Positions 1-9,800 of a DNA stretch of 64,000 bases are shown here, piece by piece. The first letter of the stretch is position 1, and the number at the start of each line of letters is the position of its first letter. A program made the translations under genes and the position numbers. Source of the DNA: DTPU01 sp963827855. GTDB taxonomy: Bacteria; Planctomycetota; Phycisphaerae; Sedimentisphaerales; Anaerobacaceae. The notes under the pieces are model-generated. The model ran no database searches, was not told the DNA's origin, and saw only the letters and a program-made list of their open reading frames with translations. Where the stretch lies: NCBI GenBank assembly GCA_963827855.1, contig CAWHBY010000002.1, positions 2,356,001 through 2,420,000 on the forward strand. Direction: 5' to 3'.

Positions 1-1113
1 CCAGGTCCCTGTGCCCAGGCCGTTGCCACCCCCCACCATGTCCGCCAGGTCCAGGCGCCTGCCCGGGATGCCGAACGACTCTGTGGTAGGCATCTCCCGG
101 ACGAACAGACGTGATCGCTCATCCACTGCGCCACGCTCCATGCGGCCGCCGCCATCCACGGCCAGGGACTCGCCCTTGCGGAGGGACTCAGCCACCGCCG
201 ACCTGCGGCCAGGCCTCGTCGCCTCCAGGCTGACCCCGCCATCGAACACCTGGACCTCCGCCACGCTGCCTGAACCCACCAGCAGGCCGAACTCGGTTCC
301 AAAGTCCTTCACGGTCGCCGTGGGTGAGTATGCGGTGAAGCCCTTGGCCTGACCTTCTGCCCGGGCCGTGATGCAGCCCGCCTCCACGAACATCCGGTTG
401 GGGCCCTGCACCTTGAAGGTGGTGGGCGCCTGGAGGATCACCTGCGCGCCCTGGGTCAAGGCGATCTGGGCATATCCTTCCTCCAGGGTGACACGTTGCG
501 ACCGCAGGCCACCGGTCTTGTCGATCTCCACGTCCCACTTGGCGTCCTGCGAGGCCACCACCCTGGCCACGATCCGGTTGGCCCTGACGTACAGGAAGAC
601 CGTCAGGATCACGATGGCTGCCAGCAGGAAGACCCCTGCCACCTTGGCCACGCGGAGCCCTGTGCCGAGCAGCCGCTTCAGAGCCTCGAAGGCTGCAGCC
701 AGGGTCTCCAGGATCGTCGGCTCTGGACGCCGAGGCTCCGACCGCTTCGCCTGGGCCTCGCGGTGCTGAGCAAGGAAGGCATCGAGCTGCCGCTCTGCCT
801 GCTGCCGGATCTCTGCAATCCTGGCCTCATCCTGGGTAGCCGCAGCAGCGGTGACACGATCCGTGAACGACTCTCCAGTGTCCAGATACCCTGCACTCAG
901 CAGGACCCGCTCTGCAAAGGCCTCCGGGGCGCGACGGTCGTGAAGGACCTGCATCAGGCAGTCATCCCGCACGAGGTCCAGGACCCTGCGTCCGGCCGCT
1001 GGGTCCGCCTGTAAGGCCGCCAGCAGGTCCCTCTCCTGCTGCGGCGTCAGCTCGCCATCGAGGAGATCAGAGACCCATGCGTCAAGGCTGCGATCGTGTG
1101 ACTGAGGGTTCAT
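1..1113 (-). CDS. FecR-type anti-sigma/transmembrane regulator, 3' end cut by window
   Basis: The reading frame starts at the ATG at 1113 and is open for 371 codons to the window edge, so the C-terminus is missing. Residues 1-60 resemble the short helical N-terminal domain of anti-sigma proteins (DLLDGELTPQQ). One membrane helix lies at about 157-176. Residues about 205-300 form a FecR-like domain, with motifs APTTFKV, YSPTATVKDFGTEF and VQVFDGGVSL. The ATG overlaps the sigma factor stop as ATGA, so the pair is translationally coupled. In Planctomycetes such proteins usually continue into a LamG or other sugar-binding domain, which would lie outside the window. Likely role, inferred: a membrane partner that modulates the adjacent ECF sigma factor. 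The FecR fold is fairly certain, the signal is unknown. Confidence 0.8.
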   Translation of the reverse strand, partial: MNPQSHDRSLDAWVSDLLDGELTPQQERDLLAALQADPAAGRRVLDLVRDDCLMQVLHDRRAPEAFAERVLLSAGYLDTGESFTDRVTAAAATQDEARIAEIRQQAERQLDAFLAQHREAQAKRSEPRRPEPTILETLAAAFEALKRLLGTGLRVAKVAGVFLLAAIVILTVFLYVRANRIVARVVASQDAKWDVEIDKTGGLRSQRVTLEEGYAQIALTQGAQVILQAPTTFKVQGPNRMFVEAGCITARAEGQAKGFTAYSPTATVKDFGTEFGLLVGSGSVAEVQVFDGGVSLEATRPGRRSAVAESLRKGESLAVDGGGRMERGAVDERSRLFVREMPTTESFGIPGRRLDLADMVGGGNGLGTGTW

Positions 1114-1640
1114 GGCTGTGTCTCGATGCAGTCCCTGAGCTGGTTTCGAATCCTCATCAGCATCATCTTCACACTGGGTACCGAGCGGTGCCATTCCTCT
1201 GCGATCGTGGTCAGGGGCACCCCTTCGTACCGCCTTCTGACCAGGGACCTGGCCCGCTCGCCCAGGCGGCCGAGGCAGTGCTCCAGGCGGACGGCACGAT
1301 CCAATCGCTCGTCCCCCGACGCGGCCAGCGTCTGCTCAAGAAGGTAGTATTGCAGCAGGAGACCCCTGTTCCGAAGGTCACGTCGCCGCTCTTCCAGGAG
1401 GGCCTTGACCTTGTAGGTCGCGATCGCCCGTATCCAGGCCCGAAAATTCGTGCCCGGCTCATACTGATCGATGTGTTGGTAGACGTGCAGGAACGTGGCC
1501 TGGGCCACGTCATCGACGTCGGCCAAGGCAATGCCGTTGCCTGCGATGAGGGTGCGGACCTCCGCCTGAAAGGCCTCCACGATCGGCCTGAACGCCGCCT
1601 TGTCGCCCCCACGAAGTCTGATCACTGCCTGGTCAATCAT
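1110..1640 (-). CDS. ECF-type RNA polymerase sigma factor
   Basis: This 176-aa protein has sigma-70 region 2 at about 41-83 (DVDDVAQATFLHVYQHI, then FRAWIRAIATYK) and region 4 at about 123-172 (a helix-turn-helix around PLTTIAEEWHRSVPSVK). There is no region 1 or 3, as expected for ECF sigma factors. It resembles the group called Rhodopirellula/Verrucomicrobium-type, which is common in Planctomycetes. The frame is open further upstream, but the ATG at 1640 is preceded by AAAGG at a 9-nt spacing and begins exactly where the conserved family starts. It is coupled through ATGA to the FecR-type gene downstream. Inferred role: transcription of an envelope or polysaccharide-response regulon. The target genes cannot be told from the sequence. 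Confidence 0.9.
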   Translation of the reverse strand: MIDQAVIRLRGGDKAAFRPIVEAFQAEVRTLIAGNGIALADVDDVAQATFLHVYQHIDQYEPGTNFRAWIRAIATYKVKALLEERRRDLRNRGLLLQYYLLEQTLAASGDERLDRAVRLEHCLGRLGERARSLVRRRYEGVPLTTIAEEWHRSVPSVKMMLMRIRNQLRDCIETQP

Positions 1641-1755
1641 CAGGTGTAACCTTTCTACGATATAGGGCAACTCCGTAAAAGGTAACGCCCAGCCCGCATT
1701 TCTCACGAGACTTTGGACGGCCGAAGCGGGCTCGCTGTTGCGGATTCGGCTTGGC

Positions 1756-4518
1756 TCAGATGGAGGCCCGAGGAACGACGAAGTACGGCTGCCCCAGGAA
1801 GTCTGCACCGAAGCCGGGATAGAGCCACGCCCGGCCGTTGTTCGACCGCAACTCGAAGTAGTACTGCAGGGGGAACACAGACCGGGTGTATTCAGCGTCG
1901 ATGGCCGCCCGGTACTCGCCCTGCTGCACTGCCATGGCCTTCTGCCTGAAGGTCTCCGCCTGGTTGACCCTGCGATACCAGAGCACGGCGGAGGTCACGC
2001 CACTGGAGTGGGAACTCATCCGGATCTCCAGGTCCTGGCCTGGACTGAAGGACTGAGCCGGCGTATGCGTGATACCCACTGCGGGCCTGCGGCACCCGGC
2101 GAGCACCGCTGCAATCAGCCGGGCCGTAGCCTCAGGGTCTGGACCCTCGACCTTCACCTGTCCCCTCCGCTGCTCCATGACCACGATGTCCTTGTCGATC
2201 GCCTCAAGCCTGTCCGACCAGTGGCCCCGCAGTTGCGGCTCCAGCCCGAAGGTGACATCGCGCACATAGACTCCCTCTGCCTTGCTGGCCAGTGCAGCCC
2301 ACGCCTGGCGGGCCATGCGGTAGGCCTTCAAGGCCTCTTGAATCGCAGCATCCTGCCCGGTCCCTTCGAAGAGCCTGTACAGCACGCCTGCCCGGAGCTT
2401 CCAAGCAAAGAACCGTCCCAGGCCCGCGGCGATTCCCACGTCCACGGCCATGCGGCGGTACGCGGGGTCCCGGCGATCCTGGAGCCGCTGGTCGGCCTTC
2501 GCCAGGGAGGCCGCTGCCTCATTCGCCCAGTCCTCCAGTTGCCAGGCCACCTCCAGCGGTGAGGTCCTGGCGCTGGGTCGGCCGGCGACAAGCGAGTCTG
2601 CGAATCCATCGATCGCGTCGAACAACTGCGGGTCCAACGGGCTGACCGTGCCGAATCGTCTGGGGCTGGGCGAGTCTCCATACAGACCGGCCCTGGCGTT
2701 CTCTGCGATCGGCATGTTCAGGTACATCTCAGGCCAGTATCCGTTGTTTGCAGCAGACGGATCGTGAGCCGTGGTCACCAGGGGAAGGATGCGGCTGGCC
2801 TTGGCCAGGCCGGCCTCAACGGGTCCTGCTGCAGGGCCGTAGTCCTGACGGAGTTGGCGGCGCCAGACCTCTGGATCGGTCTTCGGATTGTAGGTCAGCC
2901 TGCCCCACAGCCTGTAGGTATACAGATACTTCTGCCAGTCCCCTTCCGCAGGCCGCAGGCTGGGATGAGCATACCCGTCCCTGCCGCCGGCCAGACCTGA
3001 GCCCTTGCGGCCCTTGAAGGACAGGGGCTCAAAGAACTCGACGCCCGCACTGCCGCAGAAGCCGAATGCCCTGCTGTAGGCCGCTGCAAAGGCAGGGTCT
3101 CCCCAGAGCAGCAGACGCTGGGTCCCAGGCCAGATGCGGTGCAGGACCTGGTACCGCCGGTCCTCTGCCAGGAGGTCACCATAGCCATACCGCAGGAAGC
3201 TCCGTGCGCCTGCGCTGAGGGCCATGAGCCCGGTCGCTCGCGAGGTCCTGGGCCTCTCCAGGTCGCGAATGCTGGCCTGGTGATAAGGCAATCCCATGTG
3301 TTCTGCCCAGAACTTGGGCGATATCGTCACGGGCATGCCGGTGGCCAGGGCCACGTCGATCATCCCCTGGTCCATGCCCTTGGCGTGCATGTCGATCTCG
3401 ATCCTGCGGCCTGCACCCACGACGCCGTCGAACACGGTCTTCCAGAACGCGTAGCTGCCCTCTGCCACGCCGCTTTCGCCGTGGATGCGGAACGTCACGC
3501 CGCTGATGCTCGGGCAGGTCTTCAGGACCTGGGTCAGGGCATCGCGGCAGTACGGCCCGTGCTGCTCCCGTGGCAGGCCCTCGATCACGTAGTTGACGTC
3601 AGGACTGCGGGTCCACTGGTAAGCGTGCGTCCACAGCCCCAGTTGAAACTGCAGGCCGCGGCGGGCCGTCTCGTCGCTGATGAACCGCAGCATCTGGAGA
3701 TTGAGGTCCCGCTCCGCATCCGGCAGCCCTGAGGCGCGGACGCTGTATCCCGGCGCCTCCAGCAAAAAGGGATATGGGAAGTAGAGATAGGTGTCGCGGA
3801 GCTCCGTGGCGAAGTCATAGCCTACGCCCAGGGCCAGGTTGAACCGGTTGAACCTCTGACTGGCCAGCATATCCAGGTAGGCAGGCCAGAACGCCCGGTC
3901 CTGGAACCAGCCCTTGTCCTCCACCTCGCTGGCGAAGACCCGCATGATGCTCCGCACGCGATTGGCGGGGCGCTCCACCCGGCACTTGGCACGATCCAGC
4001 GCGGCATAGGGATCGCTGCTGAGCCGGACTGCGTCGGCCAGTTCGGTCAGGGCATAGGATAGTCCCCTGCCGTCGCAGCCTGCAGCCAGCAGGAACCTGC
4101 GGCCTGTGACGCTCCCCTCCATGAGGACCAGTGCCTCGGCCGTGCTTGGGGTGGTGATCTGGGCAGCCGCCATGGCTTCGCGTGCGATCGCCGAATCGGC
4201 GCCTGACGCCACGATACACCGCTGGCCCGGCTGCGCCTGATCGAGACGCGCACAGATCTGCACTGCCACGCCCCGCGACTGCAGGGCCTGGCTGACCTGG
4301 CCGATGGCCCACTGCGCAGCCGGGGCACTGGCGACGGCGTCTTCAGGATCCCAGACCAAGGCCACGGCCTGCCTGCCTCCCGTTCCAGGCCGGCCCTGCA
4401 AGGATCGGCTGGCTGCTTCGCAGCCTGCCAGCATCCCGCCTGCCACACCCCCTGCCATACAACCTGCCTGCCGCAGAAAGTCCCTGCGATTGAGATGGCT
4501 GCCGGAAGAACGCATCAT
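1756..4518 (-). CDS. Tat-exported lipoprotein, GH67/GH20-like glycosidase fold
   Basis: The 920-aa protein opens with a twin-arginine signal (NRRDFLR, residues 10-16), followed by a hydrophobic stretch and a lipobox LAGC at 30-33, so it is probably exported folded and anchored as a lipoprotein. Residues about 48-170 resemble the alpha/beta domain that precedes the barrel in GH20 and GH67 enzymes. Residues about 180-520 look like a TIM barrel (LGLWTHAYQW, GVTFRIHGESG, IEIDMHAKG). The last ~120 residues look beta-rich. I cannot assign catalytic acids with confidence or name the substrate. A second ATG two codons in is an alternative start. It lies downstream of the hairpin that ends the cupredoxin gene and is transcribed toward the sigma gene. 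Alternative: a non-catalytic polysaccharide-binding relative of the same fold. Confidence 0.6.
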   Translation of the reverse strand: MMRSSGSHLNRRDFLRQAGCMAGGVAGGMLAGCEAASRSLQGRPGTGGRQAVALVWDPEDAVASAPAAQWAIGQVSQALQSRGVAVQICARLDQAQPGQRCIVASGADSAIAREAMAAAQITTPSTAEALVLMEGSVTGRRFLLAAGCDGRGLSYALTELADAVRLSSDPYAALDRAKCRVERPANRVRSIMRVFASEVEDKGWFQDRAFWPAYLDMLASQRFNRFNLALGVGYDFATELRDTYLYFPYPFLLEAPGYSVRASGLPDAERDLNLQMLRFISDETARRGLQFQLGLWTHAYQWTRSPDVNYVIEGLPREQHGPYCRDALTQVLKTCPSISGVTFRIHGESGVAEGSYAFWKTVFDGVVGAGRRIEIDMHAKGMDQGMIDVALATGMPVTISPKFWAEHMGLPYHQASIRDLERPRTSRATGLMALSAGARSFLRYGYGDLLAEDRRYQVLHRIWPGTQRLLLWGDPAFAAAYSRAFGFCGSAGVEFFEPLSFKGRKGSGLAGGRDGYAHPSLRPAEGDWQKYLYTYRLWGRLTYNPKTDPEVWRRQLRQDYGPAAGPVEAGLAKASRILPLVTTAHDPSAANNGYWPEMYLNMPIAENARAGLYGDSPSPRRFGTVSPLDPQLFDAIDGFADSLVAGRPSARTSPLEVAWQLEDWANEAAASLAKADQRLQDRRDPAYRRMAVDVGIAAGLGRFFAWKLRAGVLYRLFEGTGQDAAIQEALKAYRMARQAWAALASKAEGVYVRDVTFGLEPQLRGHWSDRLEAIDKDIVVMEQRRGQVKVEGPDPEATARLIAAVLAGCRRPAVGITHTPAQSFSPGQDLEIRMSSHSSGVTSAVLWYRRVNQAETFRQKAMAVQQGEYRAAIDAEYTRSVFPLQYYFELRSNNGRAWLYPGFGADFLGQPYFVVPRASI

Positions 4519-4541
4519 GGTCTGCCCCTTCAGAGAACACG

Positions 4542-4580
4542 AAGCACCCTGTCCTGCGTTCTACGCCGAACAGGGTGCTT
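4542..4580 (-). terminator. Hairpin terminator after the cupredoxin-dehydrogenase gene
   Basis: An 11-bp perfect inverted repeat (AAGCACCCTGT at 4542-4552 and ACAGGGTGCTT at 4570-4580) with a 17-nt loop lies 68 nt beyond the stop at 4648 and before the next start at 4518. No long U tract follows, so intrinsic termination is likely but not certain. Confidence 0.55.
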
Positions 4581-4647
4581 GAGGCATTGCATGCTATGCG
4601 ATTCTCAGGCCCCGTGCAACCTCCCAGGACCTGTCCTTCGATAGACC

Positions 4648-6537
4648 TTAGGGTGCCACGACCTTGAGCATCTGGCCGGTAGAGCCACTGGGACCCAGCA
4701 CGGTTGAGCCAAAGATATAGAGCTCACCCTCCTCGTCTTGTCCGAACCCTCTCAGCCAGAAGCCCGTCGGTCGGTCCGTAGTGCCGATACGGAGCTCCTT
4801 GATGGCAAGGTTCGAGTCAAGGTAAAAGAGCCGGGCCGAGGGCGTGGTGAAAGAGCCCCAGTCCCCGAATACATAGTGGCCCTGCAGGGCTGGGATCTGC
4901 GAGCCGTGGTAGACGAACCCGCCGATCACCACACTGCCGTCGCCGTGGTCATACTCGGCGATGGGATCGATCAGGTCTGGAGGCACCGGACGTACCGGAC
5001 CCGTCACGACCTTGCCGCTGTTCGGATCGAACCAGAAGCTGCCTTCCTTGACGTTCCAGCCGTAGTTGCCGCCCTTGACGATTAGATCTACCTCTTCGAT
5101 GGCGTTCTGTCCCGCGTCGCCGACATACAGCAGTCCGGTGGCCGAATCGAAACTGAACGTGAAGGGATTACGCAGGCCATAGGCGAAGATCTCCTGCACC
5201 GCATCCTGACCGACGAAGGGGTTGTCCTTGGGTATGCCGTACCTGCCGTTGGCCGAGTTCTGGCCGTCCACATCGATCCGTATGATCTTTCCCCAGATCC
5301 TCTGGAGATCCTGGGCATTGCCACCCGGAACGTGGCCGTTGCCCGTGTCATTGGCACGGCCGCCATCGCCCAATGAGACGTAGAGCAATCCGTCGGGCCC
5401 GAATCGGAGCGTGCCGCCGTTGTGGTTGGAGGCGGCCTTGTCTATGCGAAGCACCTCGCGACGACTGGCCGGGTCGATCCGGTTGGGGTCATTGGGATCG
5501 ATCCGCCATTCCGCAAGGACGGACTGGCAGTTGAGCTTCACGCCAGCAGGAAGACTGAGGACAAAATCCGCCACCGCGGTGTTCGGTTCCGAGGTGAAGG
5601 TGTAGACCAGGGGATGGTGGATGAAATCAGGATGCGTGGCCAGACCCAGGAGACCTCGCTCGTCGTAGACGCCGAGGGGGACCAGCCGGGTGCGAACGTC
5701 CAGCAAGGGCGCTGCCAACCTTTCGTGGGCGCGGGTCAGGACCCAGGCCAGACCGCCCTGATCATAGACGAACATCCTGCCGGTGCCGTCGTCGGGCACT
5801 GCCAGGCCCAGGGGTGCGATCAGGCCGTCGGCGACGGTCTGCAGCTCGATGGCGAGGTCACCCTTGAGAATGCGATTGGGTAGTGGATCCGCAATGGCCG
5901 CCCCCACCGTGACGATCACGATCACGGGTTCCGAGGTCGTGGTTGCCCCCGCGTTGTCCGTGGCAGCCGCGGTCAAGACATAGGTCCCCGGGTACAGGGT
6001 CACGCTCTGGGCATAGGGGCTTGCAGTCACAGAGCCTACGGAGTTGTCATCCACATAGAACTCCACCGTCGCCACGGTCCCATCCGTGTCGCTTGCAGAC
6101 GCCTGGACGGCCACGTTGGCAGGCGAGGCGAGTGAAGCTCCGTTGGCTGGGCTGGTGATCGAGACCAGCGGAGCCACGTTGGCGGCCGGCTTGACCGTCA
6201 CCGTGCCCGTCATGTGGGTGTAGTGCGGGGCGCAGTAGTACGGGAAGGTGCCCGCCTTGGCGAAGACGTGGGAGTAGCTCGCTCCGGAGGACATGTATCC
6301 TGAGTCCCACAGGCCGTCTGGATGAGGTCCTCCACTGGTGGTCCCACTGGTGGCGGTATGGCTATACGAGCCGGTGTTGGTCCACGTCACAGTGTCGCCG
6401 ACCGTAACCGTGACGTCCTGAGGCGAGAAACCGAAGTCGATGATGTCCACGTGAACAGTTGCTGCGCTGAGGGCTGAGGGTCCACACAGGACGATCAGGC
6501 AGAGACTCGCTGCCAGGAAACTCATGTGCGTCTTCAT
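4648..6537 (-). CDS. Secreted cupredoxin / Ig-like / PQQ-type sugar dehydrogenase fusion
   Basis: The 629-aa protein has a Sec signal peptide (about 1-25). A type-1 copper domain follows (about 27-115) with the ligand set His60, Cys102, His105 and Met109 (CAPHYTHM). A bacterial Ig-like domain occupies about 124-212 (SITSPANGASL, VEFYVDDN). The glucose/sorbosone dehydrogenase beta-propeller spans about 228-629, with its signature HNGG at 372-375, followed by PDGLLYVSLGDGG. Family knowledge: such propellers bind PQQ and oxidise aldoses in the periplasm. The attached blue-copper domain could act as the electron acceptor, which is inference. The start has GAGGAGCG upstream. It lies directly downstream of a copper/silver-type exporter operon, which fits a copper-linked function. 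Domain calls are strong. The substrate is unknown. Confidence 0.85.
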   Translation of the reverse strand: MKTHMSFLAASLCLIVLCGPSALSAATVHVDIIDFGFSPQDVTVTVGDTVTWTNTGSYSHTATSGTTSGGPHPDGLWDSGYMSSGASYSHVFAKAGTFPYYCAPHYTHMTGTVTVKPAANVAPLVSITSPANGASLASPANVAVQASASDTDGTVATVEFYVDDNSVGSVTASPYAQSVTLYPGTYVLTAAATDNAGATTTSEPVIVIVTVGAAIADPLPNRILKGDLAIELQTVADGLIAPLGLAVPDDGTGRMFVYDQGGLAWVLTRAHERLAAPLLDVRTRLVPLGVYDERGLLGLATHPDFIHHPLVYTFTSEPNTAVADFVLSLPAGVKLNCQSVLAEWRIDPNDPNRIDPASRREVLRIDKAASNHNGGTLRFGPDGLLYVSLGDGGRANDTGNGHVPGGNAQDLQRIWGKIIRIDVDGQNSANGRYGIPKDNPFVGQDAVQEIFAYGLRNPFTFSFDSATGLLYVGDAGQNAIEEVDLIVKGGNYGWNVKEGSFWFDPNSGKVVTGPVRPVPPDLIDPIAEYDHGDGSVVIGGFVYHGSQIPALQGHYVFGDWGSFTTPSARLFYLDSNLAIKELRIGTTDRPTGFWLRGFGQDEEGELYIFGSTVLGPSGSTGQMLKVVAP

Positions 6538-6754
6538 GTTCGTCGCTCCTCTTCTTCTTCAGGTGATCTGGCCGGGTGTCCCGTGCCACGGTGGTCGTGA
6601 CACCTAGATAGACTACGTCACGGCTAGGCATTGTCCCATCAGGGAGAACCTACATCTGCATAGGGTTAGGGCGTAGGCCCTGCTCCAGATGCCCTCGCGA
6701 GTTGAGGAAATGACTCGACTGAGCGAGAGGTCGCGACCCAATGTCCCTGGACTG

Positions 6755-6859
6755 TCAGGCCACGGCCTCGTCCACCATCGCGAGGACGTCCTTTTCCACG
6801 CCCTCGGCCACGTCAGCCAGGTCCGGGGCGCCAAAGAGGCCCAGGACCTGGATAGCCAT
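6755..6859 (-). CDS. 34-aa mini-protein directly after cusA
   Basis: This short frame begins at the ATG at 6859, with a perfect AAGGAG seven bases upstream that lies inside the last codons of cusA. Only two bases separate its start from the cusA stop codon. It encodes MAIQVLGLFGAPDLADVAEG followed by an acidic amphipathic stretch ending in EAVA. There are no Cys or His residues and no membrane segment, so it is not an obvious metal chaperone. An in-frame ATG two codons earlier overlaps the cusA stop. The position and ribosome site argue for real translation in the exporter operon. The function is unknown, and it could be a regulatory or translation-coupling peptide. Confidence 0.5.
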   Translation of the reverse strand: MAIQVLGLFGAPDLADVAEGVEKDVLAMVDEAVA

Positions 6860-6861
6860 GG

Positions 6862-9800
6862 TCATTCTCCTTTTGTGACGGCTGGCACAACAGCCCCCTG
6901 AGCCTTGAGCTGGCGGACCCGCCACAGGTAGAAGATGGCGGGGTAGACCAGCAGTTCCATGATAAACGAGGTGAACAGGCCGCCCACCATGGGGGCTGCG
7001 ACCCGCTTCATCACGTCCGCACCAGTGCCCACGGACCACATGATCGGCATCAGGCCCATGGACGCGGCGGCCACGGTCATCAGCTTGGGCCGGATCCGCT
7101 TGACTGCGCCGTGGATGATCGCCTCGTGCAGGTCAGCGATGCTCCGCAGGCGGCCGTCCTTGCGGGCCTCCTCATAGGACAGATCCAGGAACAGCAGCAT
7201 GAACACCCCGGTCTCGGCGTCCAGCCCCATCAGGGCGATCATGCCCACCCAGACGGCAATCGAGACGTTGTAGCCCAGCAGATACATCAACCACACCGCC
7301 CCCACCACGGAGAACGGCACCGCCAGCATCACCAGCAAGGCCTTGAACGCGGACTTGGTGTTCATGTATAGCAAGATGAAGATCAGCAGAATGGTGACCG
7401 GCAGAACGACCTTCAGGCGCTCGCGGACCCGGAGCATGTTCTCGTACTGCCCGCTCCAGAGGAGCGAGTAGCCGGTCGGCAGCTTCACGTCCCGGGCGAC
7501 TGCCTGCCTGGCCTCGTCCACGTACCCGCCCACGTCGCTGCCGCTGATATCCACGTAGACGTAGCCGGCGAGCATGCCGTTCTCGTCGCGGATCATGGCT
7601 GGGCCGTTCACCAGCGTGATGTCCGCCAGCTCGGACATCGGCACCTGGACTCCCGTGGGGGTCGCCACGAGGATCCGCTGCAGTTGATCCACGTCCGTCC
7701 GGAAGTCCCTGGGATAGCGCAGGTTGATGGTGTAGCGCTCACGGCCCTCGATGGTGGTCGAGATGGTCTCGCCACCGATCGCGGTCATGATGACCGTTTG
7801 CACGTCGTCGATCGTCAGTCCGTACCGGGCCAGTGTCTCTCGCTTGGGGACAAAGTCCACGAAGAACCCGCCGGACGCACGCTCTGCAAACACACTGCGC
7901 GTCCCGGGCACCTGTCGCAAGGTCGCCTCGATCTGCTCTCCAAGACGCTGGATCTCCGTCAGATCCGATCCGAAGATCTTGATGCCGACGGGGGTCCGCA
8001 CGCCCGTGGAGAGCATGTCGATCCGGCCCTTGATCGGCATGGTCCAGGCATTGACGCTGCCTGGGATCTGTAGGGCCGTGTCCATCTGGCTGGTCAGTTC
8101 CTCCCAGGAGATGTGCTCAGGCCAGACGTGCCCCAGCACGGCCTTGAGCGGCCTGGGAGCCCAGCTCGTGAACCAGCGGTCCTTGCCACGCCACTCGGCC
8201 TGCGGCTTGAGTACCACCGTGGTCTCCATCATGGAGAACGGCGCAGGGTCCGTGGAGGTATCCGCGCGGCCCGCCTTGCCGAACACGGACACGACCTCAG
8301 GAAAGGACTTGAGGATGCGGTCCTGCGTCTCCATGAGTCGCTGGGCCTCAGTGACCGAGATTCCAGGAAGCGTGGTCGGCATGTAGAGGATCACGCCTTC
8401 GTTGAGCGGCGGCATGAACTCATGTCCCAGCCTCAGATACACTGGAATCGTGGTCACCACGATCAGGACGGACATCGCCACCACGGTCTTGGGATGGCGG
8501 AGCACCCAGCGGCACGGGCCCTCATACAGGGCAAACAGGACGCGGCTGACCGGATGTTTCTCCTCAGGGTAGTACTTGCCGACAAACAGGCTCGTCAGCA
8601 CGGAGGCCAGCCATCTGGGACGTATCCGGAACGGCTCCATGCGCGTAAACAGCATCCGGACCGCGGGATCCAGGGTCACCGCCAGCAGTGCAGCCAGGGC
8701 AATGGCCAGGGTCTTGGTGTAGGCCAGGGGCTTGAACAGCCGGCCTTCCTGCTCCACCAGGGTGAACACCGGCAGGAACGCGACCGCGATCACCAGCAGC
8801 GAGAAGAACACGGAAGGCCCCACCTCCATGAGGGCCTCCAGTCGGATCTTGTGGAAGTCGCCCTTTCGCCCGTTCTCCTGCCAGACCTCGAGCTTCTTGT
8901 AGGCGTTTTCCACCTCCACGATCGCGCCGTCCACCAGCACGCCGATGGAGATGGCGATCCCAGCCAGGCTCATGATGTTCGACGTGATGCCCATGAAGTA
9001 CATGGGGATGAAGGCAAGGACCACGGAGATGGGAATCGTGATGATCGGCACGATCGCAGACGGGATGTGCCAGAGGAAGAACAGGATCACCACGCTGACG
9101 ATGAGCATCTCCATCAGCAGCTCTTCCTTGAGGTTGTCGATGGATCTCGTGATCAGCTCAGACCGGTCATAGGTCGTGACGATCTCTACGCCTGGCGGCA
9201 GGGAGGGCTTGAGTTCCTCCAGCTTGGCCTTCACCCGCCGGATCACGTTCAGGGCGTTCTCGCGGTGACGCATGACCACGATGCCGCCCACCGTGTCGCC
9301 GTCGCCGTTGAGGTCTGCCACCCCGCGCCGGATCTGCGGGCCCAGGTCGATCGAGGCCACGTCACGCAGCAACACCGGCGTGCCCTGGGTACTGGCCCTG
9401 ACCACCACCTGGCCAAGATCGTCCGTGGACTTGACGTAGCCTCGTCCGCGGACCATGTACTCCCTGCCGCTCCACTCGATGAGCCGGCCGCCGACCTCGT
9501 TGTTGCTCCGCCGGATCGCCTCCATCAGCTCCATCACTGAAAGGCCATAGCTCCGAAGCCGGCTGGGGTCTATGGTGACCTGATACTGCTTCTGGAACCC
9601 GCCGATGCCCGCCACTTCCGCAACGCCCGGAACGCTCTGGAGGGCGTAGCGCAGCACCCAGTCCTGGAAGCTCCGCAGCTCGGCCAGGTTGTGCTTGCCG
9701 GACCTGTCCACCAGGGCATACTCGAACACCCAGCCCACACCCGTGGCGTCCGGACCCAGCTCCGGCGTGACGCCTGCAGGCAGGGTCCCCTGGATCTTGG

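Noticed and set aside
8113..9540. Long plus-strand open frame of about 475 codons inside cusA
   Set aside because: It is antisense to a well-supported pump gene and has the His/Arg-rich composition typical of GC-rich shadow frames.
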